A DNA stretch of 64,000 nt from Candidula unifasciata (GCA_905116865.2 CAJHNH020007645.1:124001-188000), one strand, 5' to 3'. Shown: positions 1 to 10,570, counted from the stretch's first letter. Program-made: numbers and translations. Notes: generated by a model from the sequence alone, not told the origin.

Positions 1-129
1 ATGATCTTAACATACATTTTCGCAGTGTGACTGAGAAGTGATATTCCTCTGTTATTAGTACATTCCCTCTTACTTCCTTTATTTTTCCATAGCGGGACGA
101 TGACAACAGTATGCCAATCTGATGGTGTT

Positions 130-665
130 TCTTGATTTTCTCATGCCACCTGAAAAATTATCTTCAACCATATCGCTCCCACTTCTCCTGCTGCCTTGAT
201 GGCAAAACTGGTATACGATACCACAATATCTGGTTTAAGAATGGAGGTGGAGGCAGCCTCTGCAGCCTTTCGTTTGACAATCAGCTGTACACACATGTCG
301 TAATTGCAATCGAATCACAGAGCATGTTGAGAAAGATTGGGACCAGTATGCTCCATGAAGAGTGGCAAGCATCGATTCAGAGTTTTCGGGTAGTTAGCGT
401 CTTTTGGATATTTTCTCTAGGATATGCCGGTGTATTCTAAAACGAACAGCCAGATTCACTGGCTGGTTCTGGACAACCTGGTGGTGAATTGATACATGAC
501 AAGCTAGATGTTGTAATGCTCATTTGGAGGCGAGTGAACAGTGCGGAAGCATAGATGGATCATCATGGTCTGATAAGAACGTTACTGTGAGGAGTGACTA
601 GGGAATCTGGTCGACGATCAGCACTCAAGGGAAAGGTGACACGGATCTACAATCAGACTGCTATT
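130..665 (+). pseudogene. LINE-1 fragment, RNase H domain, broken
   Basis: Remnant of a non-LTR retrotransposon ORF2. The reading frame gives IESQSMLRKIG, then VVSVFWIFSLGYAGVF, a stop, then NEQPDSLAGSGQPGGE. This corresponds to the RNase H C-terminal signature W-x-PGHxG-x-x-GNExAD-x-LA. The same segment occurs at 33.8 kb (+) and 31.7-32.3 kb (-), where the Gly-His or Asn-Glu parts are better kept. The in-frame TAA near 438 and further stops after 570 show that it is dead. RNase H-bearing LINEs include the I, R1, Jockey-like and Tad lineages; I cannot assign the clade. Confidence 0.75.
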
Positions 666-937
666 TAAAAAAAAACGTAAAGTTCCCTTTTCACGCCTTT
701 CGGCCTTTCGGGCATATGGGCAGAGCGTCCCATATTTTTACAGACCATCAGCACTCTGTGGGTAATGTGGTCAGCATTACGCCGGCTGTCTTTACTTTCC
801 CAGGACAGCCCATCCTGGTACCCATTTTAGGCTGGGTCGACCTGCGACGTCCTATACCACGACAAAAATCCACGAAGCCTGCAGAGGGTTTCGATCGCGG
901 TATGCTGGCTTACGAGTCGGACTCGCCACGGACGCCG
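666..937 (-). mobile_element. SINE-A inserted inside LINE-1
   Basis: A minus-oriented tRNA-derived SINE interrupts the LINE-1 copy. The LINE sequence reads ...cagactgctatt before it and ...ctgctattggtagcattgaa after it, so ctgctatt (658-665 and 938-945) is a target-site duplication. The intact LINE-1 copy at 34.1 kb runs through this point without the insert. The body carries the family motifs gggcatatgggc, ggtcagcattacgccggc and ggctgggtcgacct. The right end is a degenerate tRNA-like head. Confidence 0.75.
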
Positions 938-1046
938 CTGCTATTGGTAGCATTGAAATTGGAACTCTGCGCTTGCTGCTGAAGATGGGGACGGAGCGCT
1001 TATATGAATGTCCAGAGTGTTGTGATGTCGATTCTGAATTAAACAT
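938..1046 (+). pseudogene. LINE-1 3' end
   Basis: This continues the LINE-1 copy after the SINE. It translates as IGTLRLLLKMGTERLYECPE then CCDVDSELNIS, a short Cys-containing C-terminus. Matching ends are at 10.9, 17.2, 34.1 and 63.9 kb (+) and at 11.6 and 31.8 kb (-). Confidence 0.7.
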
Positions 1047-1112
1047 TAGTATCTCATGGAATTAGAAATTACACATTTTTGTTTCGTTTTAGTCCTTATT
1101 TTATGTTTAAAC

Positions 1113-1300
1113 CAGTGATTCCCAAATTGTGCGCCGCGGCGCCCAGGGTAGCCGCGACCTCTTCACCGGGGGTGCCGCGAAATATTCCAAGATACACGAG
1201 TTTACACACGATTAGTCATACTTTTACTTAGGTTAGTGCGCTGTGGAAAAACTGTAACTGAAGAAATGCGCCGCAACTAAGACAAGTTTGGGAAACACTG
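1113..1300. mobile_element. hAT-type MITE (188 bp)
   Basis: Terminal inverted repeats CAGTGATTCCCAAATTGTG and, on the other strand, CAGTGTTTCCCAAACTTGT bound a GC-rich core without coding capacity. The flanks are a perfect 8-bp duplication, gtttaaac, at 1105-1112 and 1301-1308. CAGTG...CACTG ends with an 8-bp duplication are hallmarks of hAT DNA transposons. It is non-autonomous. Confidence 0.85.
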
Positions 1301-1344
1301 GTTTAAACTGTACTATGATAACCAAAGACTTTTGAAACGAGGAG

Positions 1345-1418
1345 TGGCTGATCAAACGTATAGGAACGTAGGGTTCTACAGCGGGAGACCCAGGTTCGAA
1401 TCTTTGGTAGGGTTATGG
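1345..1418 (+). repeat. tRNA-derived fragment
   Basis: Contains gcgggagacccaggttcgaa, a tRNA-like anticodon-arm remnant and a good Pol III B box (GGTTCGAATC). A near-identical stretch lies at 22405-22478. It is probably the head of a degraded SINE. No cloverleaf that would support a functional tRNA was found. Confidence 0.5.
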
Positions 1419-1744
1419 AAAACACTAGCCATGCAACCTTAACTGATCAGGCTAAAAGAACCCCCTGTGAACACTATAACAATGGTGAATATACAAGCGA
1501 TAATAGCATTTTTTATTTTTTATTTCAAAACAACTGGAAATAGTATCAATTGGATTTGGGTATAGACCTACATAAAATTCAAAAACAGAACGAATATCAT
1601 GTGTCCAAAAAAAAAAAATCATTAGTTTTAAAAAATAAATGCTTGACAATTTTAATATTTTTTGAAAGTTCTCCGAAAAAAAAATGTTAGCGAGAATGTA
1701 AGCAGTAATTTCTCCTCGATATGTCCAGGTAAAAGGAGGCTTTT

Positions 1745-1990
1745 CCACTTCTTCGGGCGTATTGGGCATAGAGGGCTAGATACATTTTTTATAGCCAAGT
1801 CGGCACTCGTTGGGTGATGGGTTCAATATCACGCCGGCCGCCTTTACTTCCGAGAACTATACCTTGAACCCAAAAAGGCTGGGTCGACCTGAAAGCCAGG
1901 ATCATTTAAGAAAAAAGTCTGGCTCCGTCAGAACCCGAACCAACGATCCGCAGGCGATCGTCTAGCCGCTACACCACAACGGCTACCATG
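1745..1990 (-). mobile_element. SINE-A, near full length
   Basis: Read on the minus strand it starts with a tRNA-like head (cgttgtggtgtagcggctag, then ggttcgggttc as a mutated B box). It continues through the ggtcgacccagcc and gcggccggcgtgatattg body motifs to the ctagccctctatgcccaata tail motif. Confidence 0.75.
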
Positions 1991-2039
1991 TCCAGGTAAG
2001 CGTATGTAAAAAACGTGGGGGTCTAGGGTTTAAATCCGC

Positions 2040-2043
2040 ATCA

Positions 2044-2076
<33 letters not shown>

Positions 2077-2637
2077 GATGTAGGTTCCCAATATACCCAG
2101 TCTAAAATGCGTAATTTCATTGAAAGTAAAGACGGCGGCTGTCAGGATGACAACATAGTCTATCTAGTCTCAGTTGGTCAGTACAAATAAAGGGTCCTTT
2201 TACTTTAGTTATGTCGTTGCTGACCAAATGTGGCTGTAGTATATATGGATAGTTGCATGTCTTTGATCCTTTACAGAACGTTGCAGAACGTACTAAACTT
2301 TTTTTTTTTTCTTTTTTTTTTTTTTTACCGTATGTAACTTTGCTAGGCAATTTTACTACATTATGGGTGTCGGAATATATAGCAAAATTGAAAGTATTTA
2401 TTCCTTTTTTTTTAATTGCCTCCTCTTTGATGCAAAAAAGGTTATCTATCACACACGCCAGAAAGAGGCCGCTTTCATTTTGTCAGGTCAGTCACATTAT
2501 AAGATATCTGGAGCGCTGGCGTGCGGCCACGATAAAAACATTAGGAGGAGGAGGGAAGGGCTCAGCCTCAACAATAATTTTCTAGACCTGGGAGATGTGG
2601 CTAAAGCTTTATTTAATTGCGCAATAATAATAGTCAT

Positions 2638-2672
<35 letters not shown>

Positions 2673-2889
2673 AGGAAGAAATCGAGAAGAGAATGTCCAT
2701 CAGTATCTCAGATACCCCGACATTCTAATCGACGAGAACTTGGACATTAAGTCAGAGTTGGCTGATCGAAACTTCGGAGACTTTTTCAGGCCATAAACCG
2801 AGGGTTTCTCAGCAACCCCCCCCCACCCCAAGAGAAGAAATTAGCAAGCCCCCCCCCCCCCCCCCCCCCCCAAAAAAAAATGACTGTAT
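2040..2889. other. Low-complexity stretch
   Basis: Holds a poly-T run (2047-2070), a degenerate SINE-A tail around 2125-2215 (+), T-rich runs near 2300, an (ATG)n array at 2638-2670 and a poly-C/poly-A run near 2850-2880. No gene was recognised. Short open frames here follow the homopolymers. Confidence 0.6.
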
Positions 2890-3350
2890 ACCGCTGCACC
2901 TATGTGTCAGTCTTGACATATGTTTGTGAGTCATGGGCAATGACAACAACTTAAGATGCCAGCTTTAGGCCTCAGAAATGAGATATCTGAGAAAGGTTGT
3001 CTTAGTCACAAGAAGGGATAAAGCTCGCAATCAGACAATAAGTCATGACCTTGAAACCCTGTCCTTACAAACTCGAGTTGATCAGTCACATTTAACTATG
3101 GTTTAGACATGTATGGAGAATGTGAGAAAATCGGCCACCATGGCAGGGATGTGAGGCCAAGAACCAGGGAACCAGACCACCAGGACAGCCCAGTATTAGC
3201 TGGGAAGACAACATCCGACAGTCCCTGACTGACAGAGGACTGGAATCGAACAAAGCCAGGAAGAAAACATCTGATAGTGGAGTCTAGCGATCTCTTTGGC
3301 AAACCTCGACACCCCAGGATAGAAGAGGAGGGACTAAGTATTTTTAAACA
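2890..3350 (+). pseudogene. LINE-7 C-terminal fragment
   Basis: The frames read CESWAMTTT, then FRHVWRM, then PGQPSISWEDNIRQSLTDRG and LESNKARKKTSDSGV. This is the typical end of a non-LTR retrotransposon ORF2 (YG.E.W..T, then WFGHV.RM, then GRP...W...I..DL...G). There are several stops and a shift between segments. Confidence 0.6.
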
Positions 3351-3429
3351 ATTAAACACAGATCAGATCTTCTGATCAATTGTAGTGGCACCTCGGTATA
3401 CGTCATTAATCTGTTCTAGATCCTTTGAC

Positions 3430-3772
3430 TTATACCAAAAAGAAATTATACCAAACATGGCGTACACCAAACAGGACGTATACCACACAAGACGTTTACC
3501 AAACAGGACGAATACCAAACAGGAGTTATACTAAAAAAGACGTATACAAGACAGGCGTTATACCGAACAGGATGAATACCAAACAGGACGAATACCAAAC
3601 AGGATGAATACCAAACAGGACGAATACCAAACAGGACGAATACCAAACAGGACGAATACCAAACAGGAGGTATACTAAAAAAAGACGTATACAAGACAGG
3701 CGTTATACCGAACAGGATGAATACCAAACAGGACGAATACCAAACCAACAGGATCTATACCAGACAGGCTTT
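3430..3772. repeat. 16-bp minisatellite
   Basis: Tandem copies of gaataccaaacaggac and variants. The unit is not a multiple of three, so one frame cycles through all three readings without a stop. Open frames on both strands here are repeat artefacts. It is not a CRISPR array: there are no unique spacers. Confidence 0.9.
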
Positions 3773-3779
3773 TACTTGC

Positions 3780-6460
3780 TTCGCTTTAATTTGTCCTCCC
3801 ATTATGGTTAAAAAGTGTTGCACCTTTAAATTTGACCGACAGGTTTCATGTGTTTCGTCTTTATTTCTTCCAGTAACTATCTTTTCATTCCACGTCTCTT
3901 GAAAACATCTATGTTTGACTGATTGTTCGATTCTACGAAATACGACCTTTCTAGCTAAATATCCATATTTCCAGCGAATCAGTTCAACTTTAGTGCATGA
4001 TCTACTAAAACTTAACGTACCGTTACACTGTCTGTGTCCAGTGAGTATTTACTCTCTTTGTTTAGGGAGAGTTCTAAAACAACAGTAAGCTAAGTGGGAA
4101 ATGGATGATTCTGCAGCTTGCCAATAAAGATACACATCAAACTGCATCGTATCGTGCGTCAGTGTTTCACTCCCCAGGAATCAACTCTCATGAATGACCA
4201 TGTGAGTGCTTAACGCGCAATTCACAAGACGAGTTGGCAAGAACACCTTCATCAGACAACACGCAGGAAGCGGTGCCTCACATAACGGACTCGATACCCA
4301 CTAAATGGTTTTACAACATCAATTCCGGCATCGATTTATTTGGCAGAATTTGTAAGGTTGAAGACCCACAAATGTTATACTACTGCATGAACCTGCGTGA
4401 ACAGTAACAGAATCAACAAAAGTGGCAATATAGATAACAGGAGATATTGCCTTTATCTTTGAGATCTATTTGTCAGGGAATAAAATACAACATGTTTGTC
4501 TATCCCTTTGCAAATGTTCTGACATTTGTTAAACTAACGAAGTGTTCTGTGTAGGTGGTAAAAATGTCATCAACATCATCGGTTCAGTCGCAGATCGTTG
4601 TTACCCTTATTTCCCGCTGGAAAGACATTGCCAGTTCTACTATTTTGTGCATTTTCAGACTAAAGTTGTCTCTAATATAATTAACATGCATTATTTTGTG
4701 TTTTTAAGCATTTAATGAAAATAATGCAAAGATAACACGTTTCTCTCGGTGTTTTCCCCTGTCTCTCCTTTCATAAATTTTCCAGATGTCATAAGCGTGT
4801 GGTTTTTTTTTCTTTATAATAATGTGTCCAAAGAATGATAATAGCGTTGTTCTGATTTTGAGATAAACAGGCATCGATTAATTTTTACACACTGCACATA
4901 ATTACAGATATGAGAATCGACATCACAGCATACAAGGCATAAATAAATGCTGACTCGCAGCAAATGTCTAAAGGTATAAATGCTGACTGCTCCTGTAAAT
5001 GCACACGTTACACTTGTTTTCTCATAACCTCCTTTCTTGTCCACTTAACGCCATGTTGACGCACAGAAAACAGCAGAAAGAGCAGTAAAAATCTAGATTT
5101 GTAATTTTGAATCTGCCTAGCGAGAAATTAGAATTCGGTGCATAGTTAAATTAATGTAAAAAGCTCGAAAACAAGAACAATAACAAAACCAACACCAACC
5201 AGAAACAAGACATTTCCACAAGATGATGGATGGAATTTGTCGAGACAGCCGCGGGAGAGCTGGTCTTTTGATAGGAAATTAATCCAGCTAAACTATGTAC
5301 ATCAAATGGCTACCAGGAAATGGTCCTTCAGTCCATTACTTCTTTAGACTAGTAAATGTCCTCTTGTGTCGTACTACCTAAACGGATGGGAACAAAGGTT
5401 AATTAGATCAGATTATGTAATATCGTTTTTGGGAAAAGAAGAAAAAATGTTTGTGTGTGTATGTTTGGGAGGTGGGGGGCGGGTGGTCTGAACGAACTGT
5501 AGAAACATGTAACTTATGTCATCCGTACAATACTAATTACCCGTTCTTTGTTGAAAAAGACCAGGTACAGCTGACATACACTTTCTGTTCTTCAAGATTT
5601 TTGCAGTAGTACTTGGTCAGATATGACTAAACTACCCTATAACTGTAGACAGTATTATATATTATGTTTTAAAGACAAATGTTGTGCAGCATACACCGTA
5701 CCCGTTTGCCTTATGCAGTAATGCATGTGCACTTATCATGACTGCTTCCGTCGACTATGAAGAGCAATGCATGTGGCAGACTTTTGGGTGTTGACATCTA
5801 TGGCCGCTGCCTTACGCATCTGATGTGAGTGCGAGTTGTTGAACTTCACCAGGACTGTTGTCTGTCTGACTTTTTACATGTTTAAATAAATGATATACAT
5901 TTTGTATTATTTTTACTGGCTCAGGAATGAAACAGTTTGGGGTGACTACTGTGCCATGAGAAGTTCGAACCATGACTGATAACTTGATTGGTCAAGTGAG
6001 GGGTGATTCTGCATTAGCAGCAAATGGTTTTTACAATACTGTCCAGGTTTTGTGCAATTGAGAGGAGGAATGTAATCCCTGACCATATTTGGCATCCCCC
6101 TAGACTGTGATTCCGTGCATCCCTATAGCACAATAGAACACTGTCATTAAGTAAAAAAAAAAAAAAAACAACTAGAAAGGTACCAATATGAAAAGTATAT
6201 TTGTATAGGCGCACAGTCATGTCTGGATGTCGCCCAAATGTAATATAATATGCGTAGTTCCCACAGTGAAGAGAAGTAACATGATTGGTGGATTCTAAAA
6301 GACAAATAAGTATGCATGGCGCATTAATAAATAGAGATGACACTTGTATTTATATTGGAAATATTTCCAAAAATGGCCTTGGCTAAAACTGACAAAAGCT
6401 AAATGGGTATCATGTAATCTATTGGGAAGTAAATGTTGTCTGTGTGATGTAGACAATATC
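3780..6460. other. No gene recognised; upstream region of the PDF gene
   Basis: AT-rich unique-looking DNA. No long open frame resembles a protein, and no tRNA or transposon signature was recognised. It probably holds the promoter and at least one 5' non-coding exon of the neuropeptide gene, because the first coding exon begins directly at a splice acceptor. I could not place that exon. Confidence 0.4.
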
Positions 6461-6464
6461 ACCA

Positions 6465-6600
6465 GTTCAGTGATGATTGGTTTTTGAAAAATATAGTCTA
6501 ACCCTAACCACTAAATATAAGGGCGTGAAAAAGGGGTCCTTTACTTTCACTTTACTATATGACTGATACCCCATAGACGTTGAAAAGGACCTTTTACTGA
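6465..6600 (+). mobile_element. SINE-A 3' fragment
   Basis: Truncated copy of the SINE tail: gtgatgattggtttttgaaa, then tagtctaaccctaa, then gggcgtgaaaaaggggtcct and tttactttcactttact. It ends about 70 bp before the neuropeptide coding exon. Confidence 0.6.
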
Positions 6601-6669
6601 TTTTGCTGAGGTGTAAAACGACTGACAATGACACCACTTCAAATTGCCTGCATCTTCATATTTCTACAG

Positions 6670-6786
6670 ATGTTTCCTTTGAAGACACTGTTGGTTTTGG
6701 TGACCTTATTGACCACCAGCTTGTTGTTGCAGACGGTATCATCCTCCCCTGTTTTCGCCACATACCTTGATCAGAAGACCAGACAG
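6670..6786 (+). CDS. PDF/cerebrin-like neuropeptide precursor, coding exon 1 (signal peptide)
   Basis: Encodes 39 residues starting MFPLKTLLVLVTLLTTSLLL, a textbook signal peptide: Met, one Lys, then a long Leu/Val/Thr core and a small-residue region (SSSPVFA) for signal peptidase. The rest of the exon, TYLDQKTRQ, opens the propeptide. I start at this ATG because the preceding bases (ttcatatttctacag) form a good 3' splice site ending at 6669. An ATG 42 bases upstream is in frame but would lie inside the intron. The exon ends in CAG before gtaggt, a consensus donor in phase 0. It joins in frame to the exon at 9822, giving an 84-residue precursor. The product should be secreted and act on a class B G-protein-coupled receptor, as is known for PDF peptides. 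Confidence 0.8.
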
Positions 6787-6949
6787 GTAGGTCGATCTGA
6801 GTGCAATCTCGTAGCTGTTAATTGGTTGTTTTTTTTTTTTACAAAAATGCCTGGTTGTGTATCCAATATTTTCATAGTGTATATGGATGGTATGTTAATG
6901 TATTTTCCCCCTATATAAAATATGTCTCATACAACCGAAAGAGCATGTC

Positions 6950-6980
6950 TTCTTCTTTCTTTCTTTCTTTCTTTCTTTTT

Positions 6981-7032
<52 letters not shown>

Positions 7033-7055
7033 TTTCTTTCTTTCTTTCTTTCATT
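6950..7055. repeat. (CTTT)n microsatellite
   Basis: About 100 bp of nearly pure tttc repeats with two ttttt-type interruptions. Confidence 0.95.
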
Positions 7056-7084
7056 CATTGTCTCACAGCTGCCATGCTGTAGCC

Positions 7085-7380
7085 CAGTATCGTAGTTTCT
7101 GTATTTGTATTGCGCTTCTCGGGTGGGTTTGGTGAAAGATTTGTCCTTCCTTTTGCAGGTTTTAGCTACTCTATGTATCCACCTCTTTCTTGGTCTTTCC
7201 CCCGCCTTCCTCCCATATCATCTGCTTTAAAAAATATCATATGCTGTTTGGTTTGGCTGCATTCTCACTGGATGGCCGAATTATTTCATTCTTTGTCTCT
7301 CAGTGTTATTCAGGCACGGTCTTATTCCAATTTTCTCGCAGGTAGTTATTTTCTGTTCTAGTACAATATTCATTGTCTAT
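7085..7380 (-). pseudogene. LINE-4 fragment
   Basis: On the minus strand it reads RKIGIRPCLNNTERQRMK, a stop, FGHPVRM. This parallels RKKIGIRSCLNYADRQRMKY then FGYVMN at 45.9-46.0 kb (+). Both are the C-terminal end of a non-LTR retrotransposon ORF2. Confidence 0.65.
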
Positions 7381-7539
7381 TTTTGACGCTTACAGCATAA
7401 AGTAGGGATAAATACGATTCCGATATCTGCAAGAGTCTCTCCTATAATTCAATATGTCCATCTTTTTCCAGGCGAGCCATTGCCTCGTTAGCCTGAAACC
7501 TGGCGGCTTCAGTCTTCCAGTGTGCACACCGAATATTGA

Positions 7540-7540
<1 letters not shown>

Positions 7541-7621
<81 letters not shown>

Positions 7622-7670
7622 CTCTCTCTCTCTCTCTCTCTCTCATTCCCCCCCCCTCCCTCTTTCTCTC
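7541..7670. repeat. (CT)n microsatellite
   Basis: Long tctc tract with one tttctttc interruption and a C-rich end. Confidence 0.95.
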
Positions 7671-8295
7671 TAAATAAAAAGACATCATCAACATGTAGCT
7701 AGTACTTCGCAAAATGTCATTCTTATCCCAGTAGAGCATGAATAACACCAATCCGGCAGAACAAACAGCGCACCATGGAAATTAAAAGTTAATACAAACT
7801 TGCAACTGTTGGACGTAAAAACCGATGACATAACAACTTGGGGTTTACAGTCACTGAACGGAAATTCCTACAGATCTATATCTCCACGTGCAGTTTAACC
7901 ATCCAATAAAAATCAAAACTGTCGCTGTTTAGGGCATGGGAAAAAAAGCCAGATCAGGTTCATAAGTGATCTAGTTTTCCTATTTTATTACAAACACGGT
8001 TTTTATTCCAGTGCTCATATGAATTATCTCGGGCGATGATTTACTTAGACCTCATGTCCTGCGCTGCCCTAACAAAAGTAACAAAACCCGACTATGAGGA
8101 CGGCCTATTGACCAAACTGTTTTCAATTTATTTCCAGATGCCGAAATAATTTTTAATTTGCTTAGTTGACACATAAAATAATTGGTCGTTTTTCGTAGAA
8201 ACAAAATCAATCAAATATAGAGGTTCTGTAAAGACTGCGAATAAAAAAGCGAATTTAAAAAAAAAAAATTTAAAAACAAAAGCAACTGCAATATT

Positions 8296-8475
8296 TATTC
8301 CCAGGTCGACCTGGCCTTGGGTGGGTACCGGGTGCAGCCCGGGAAGTAAAGGCGGCTGGTGTGATGCTGACCACGTCACCCATATTGTGCTGATTGGTTT
8401 ATAACAATATATGTCTAGCCCTATATGCCCTTTACGCCTAATGTCGTGTAAAATGGACCTTTACTTTTTACTAAC
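8296..8475 (+). mobile_element. SINE-A, head missing
   Basis: Carries cccaggtcgacctggcc, ggcggctggtgtgatgctga, tgtctagccctatatgccc and a tail of acctttactttttact. An A-rich run precedes it in place of the tRNA head. Confidence 0.75.
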
Positions 8476-8519
8476 TGTATCATCTTGGCCACATTAAAAC
8501 ACATAACACTCTTTTAAAA

Positions 8520-9300
8520 ACCAAACCAGAGGGAAAGGTCAAGGGCAAGGGAGAAAAAGGTAGACTAACATACAAGTAAGTTGGAGGACAAAGTCAAGAC
8601 ATGGATGAACAGCATCTGAAAGAGTGTACAACCAAGACAACAGATGGATGAACAGCGTCTGAAAGAGTGTACAATTAAGACAAGAGATGGATGAACCGCG
8701 TCTGAAAGAGGGTACAACCAAGACAAGAGATGGATGAACCGAGTCTGAAAGAGGGTACAACCAAGACAAGAGATGGATGAACAGCATCTGAAAGAGTGTA
8801 CAACCAAAACAAGAGATGGATGACAGCGTCTGAAACAGTGTACAACCAAGACAAGAGATGGATGAACAGCGTCTGAAAGAGTGTACAACCAAGACAAGAG
8901 ATAGATGAACAGCGTCTGAAAGAGTGTACAACCAAGACAACAGATGGATGAACAGTGTCTGAAAGAGTGTACAACCAAGACAAGAGATGGATGAACATCG
9001 TCTGAAAGAGTGTACAACCAAGACAAGAGATGGATGAACAGCGTCTGAAAGAGTGTACAACCAAGACAAGAGATAGATGAACAGTGTCTGAAAGAGTGTA
9101 CAACCAAGACAAGAGATGGATGAACAGCGTCTGAAAGAGTGTACAACCAAGACAAGAGATAGATGAACAGCGTCTGAAAGAGCGTACAACCAAGACAACA
9201 GATGGATGAACAGCGTCTGAAACAGTGTACAACCAAGACAAGAGATAGAGGTGTCGGAGAAGCATTACATTCACAATCATTGCAAATGATTGAACTTACA
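8520..9300 (+). pseudogene. LINE-5 3' coding end, internally amplified
   Basis: The left flank reads EGKVKGKGEKGR and the right flank reads DEQRLKQCTTKTRDRGVGEA. These match the continuous LINE end at 46.2-46.4 kb (GGKGRGQESKR, then DDISLRECTAKARDRACW). The central part is expanded into the minisatellite listed next. Confidence 0.6.
8590..9250. repeat. 43-bp minisatellite
   Basis: About 15 copies of a unit containing gatggatgaacagcgtctga then aagagtgtacaaccaagaca. The period is 43 (atggatga at 8601 and 8644). Because 43 is not a multiple of three and the unit lacks minus-strand stops, long open frames appear in all three minus frames. They are artefacts. Confidence 0.9.
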
Positions 9301-9730
9301 CATGTTCTCCTTAAACGAAGGTTTTGTTTAGACAGAAACACGTCTGATCTACTACCACAAAGTTGGGGTAAGTATGCCCCGCCTATAATACTCTGCGAAA
9401 ACCTCGCATTCAGTTCAGTTACATAACATGTCTCAAAACGGGACATAACATAAAACCCCACCCAGGCTGAACTTCATCTTACTTTGTAACTGTCGGGGAC
9501 CCTTATATAACCTTGAAATATGATCCCGAGGGATTCTCATTCGAGTGGTAGTACTTTGTGTCACCGGGTGGTAATCGCCCGTTGTGGAGTTACACGTCTC
9601 TCGCTAACTCACTCACTGTCAACAAGGTGAACTGAAGTAGGTTTGTGCTTGCTTAAGGTGGACGTTGCTACCTTTAAGCTATTTAGCCTCAAATATTATT
9701 GTGTTAAAGTGACGGCTTGAAATGAATTCT
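9301..9730. other. No gene recognised (intron sequence)
   Basis: Unique-looking intron DNA between the LINE-5 end and the second coding exon. Nothing was recognised. Confidence 0.4.
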
Positions 9731-9821
9731 CCTTATCAGAATTTCACAAACTGAAGATTGTTTTCAAGCTGTTTAACCTTGTCCAGATATACATTGAATC
9801 AACATTCCCTTTCACATACAG

Positions 9822-9959
9822 GATATCCTGACACTGGCCGACAGAATAGCCAAACTGGCACAGTACGGAGGAAGGTTCTTGGGCGAATACCAGAAGAGAA
9901 ATGGTGGAACACTGGATGCCCTGTACAACATGCCAGATTTGGAAGAGGCTGGCAGGTAA
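9822..9959 (+). CDS. PDF/cerebrin-like neuropeptide precursor, coding exon 2 (mature peptide)
   Basis: After the acceptor ttcacatacag the frame reads DILTLADRIAKLAQYGGRFL, GEYQKR, then NGGTLDALYNMPDLEEAGR and TAA. Lys-Arg is a prohormone convertase site, and Gly after Ala is an amidation donor. The predicted product is a 17-residue amide, precursor residues 66-82. From memory, Aplysia cerebrin, a molluscan member of the PDF family, shares the NGGT-DALYN-PDLE pattern; here the variable sites are Leu, Met and Glu-Glu-Ala. PDF peptides signal through a class B receptor and in molluscs act in the nervous system. The peptide lies at the C-terminus, as in most PDF precursors. The last codons (ggcaggtaaat) also form a CAG/gtaaat donor, so a further exon could replace the TAA. 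The Gly would remain, and AG plus the next base would code Arg or Ser. Confidence 0.82.
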   Translation, partial: DILTLADRIAKLAQYGGRFLGEYQKRNGGTLDALYNMPDLEEAGR

Positions 9960-10570
9960 ATTTGGTAGGTAGTTGTTGATATCGAAGATGTTGAGGTATT
10001 TGTAGCTCGACAATAATTTGTATGGGGATTTTGAAATGAAATAAGAGCAGAAAAGAGACGGACGCAGTAACGGCTGCTTTCCGGTGGTTGGAGTGTAAAA
10101 CAATCGTACACATTGTAATTCTATGGTCTCACATAAACTGCTGTCATACGCGTAGAGTCGTTTCATAAATCTCAGAACAGGAGCATATATTTTCTGTACG
10201 GGAAATTCTGGTATGCGGCCGTAGTAACATTTAGACTTGATGGAGCCTTGAGCTATATAAAACCCTGAGGCCGCTTTTTGACGTCCCTTTAAACTTACAC
10301 CCATCTGATCTTAGAAAACGTTAAAAATATATACGCCTTGTAAATATATAAACGATAGAAATATTTTGTCGATTTATGCTTAGTAAAAGAAGTAATAAAA
10401 ATATGTGTCCGCAAAATCACAGAGATTACATTATATAATCCCCGAAAGGCTCTATCGCTCTATTTTTAAAAAAAAATTGCATTTGAGAACAAAAAAGGGA
10501 ATTTGCAGAAAGTGAGGCCCAAGCTACAGCTTAGTTAGCTTACACCTAAATCCAGCACTGTTTGCAGGGT
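9960..10570. other. 3' UTR or downstream intron of the PDF-like gene
   Basis: No coding potential was recognised. An AATAAA lies near 10392, about 430 bases after the TAA, and could serve as a polyadenylation signal if translation stops there. Otherwise this is intron. Confidence 0.35.

Larger units (their letters stand above)
6787..9821 (+). other. Intron of the PDF/cerebrin-like gene
   Basis: A 3.0-kb phase-0 intron, gtaggt...acatacag. It contains a (CTTT)n array, an antisense LINE-4 piece, a (CT)n array, a SINE-A copy and a LINE-5 end with a 43-bp minisatellite. A small extra coding exon inside it is possible but none was seen. The direct join already gives a sensible precursor. Confidence 0.65.

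Noticed and set aside
6628..6669. Upstream ATG as the start of the PDF-like precursor
   Set aside because: It lies in the pyrimidine-rich stretch before a splice acceptor that ends right at the next ATG. The shorter start gives a standard signal peptide.
8539..9461. Three overlapping minus open frames of 201-298 codons
   Set aside because: They are the same 43-bp repeat read in three frames. The unit has no minus-strand stops and is not a codon multiple.
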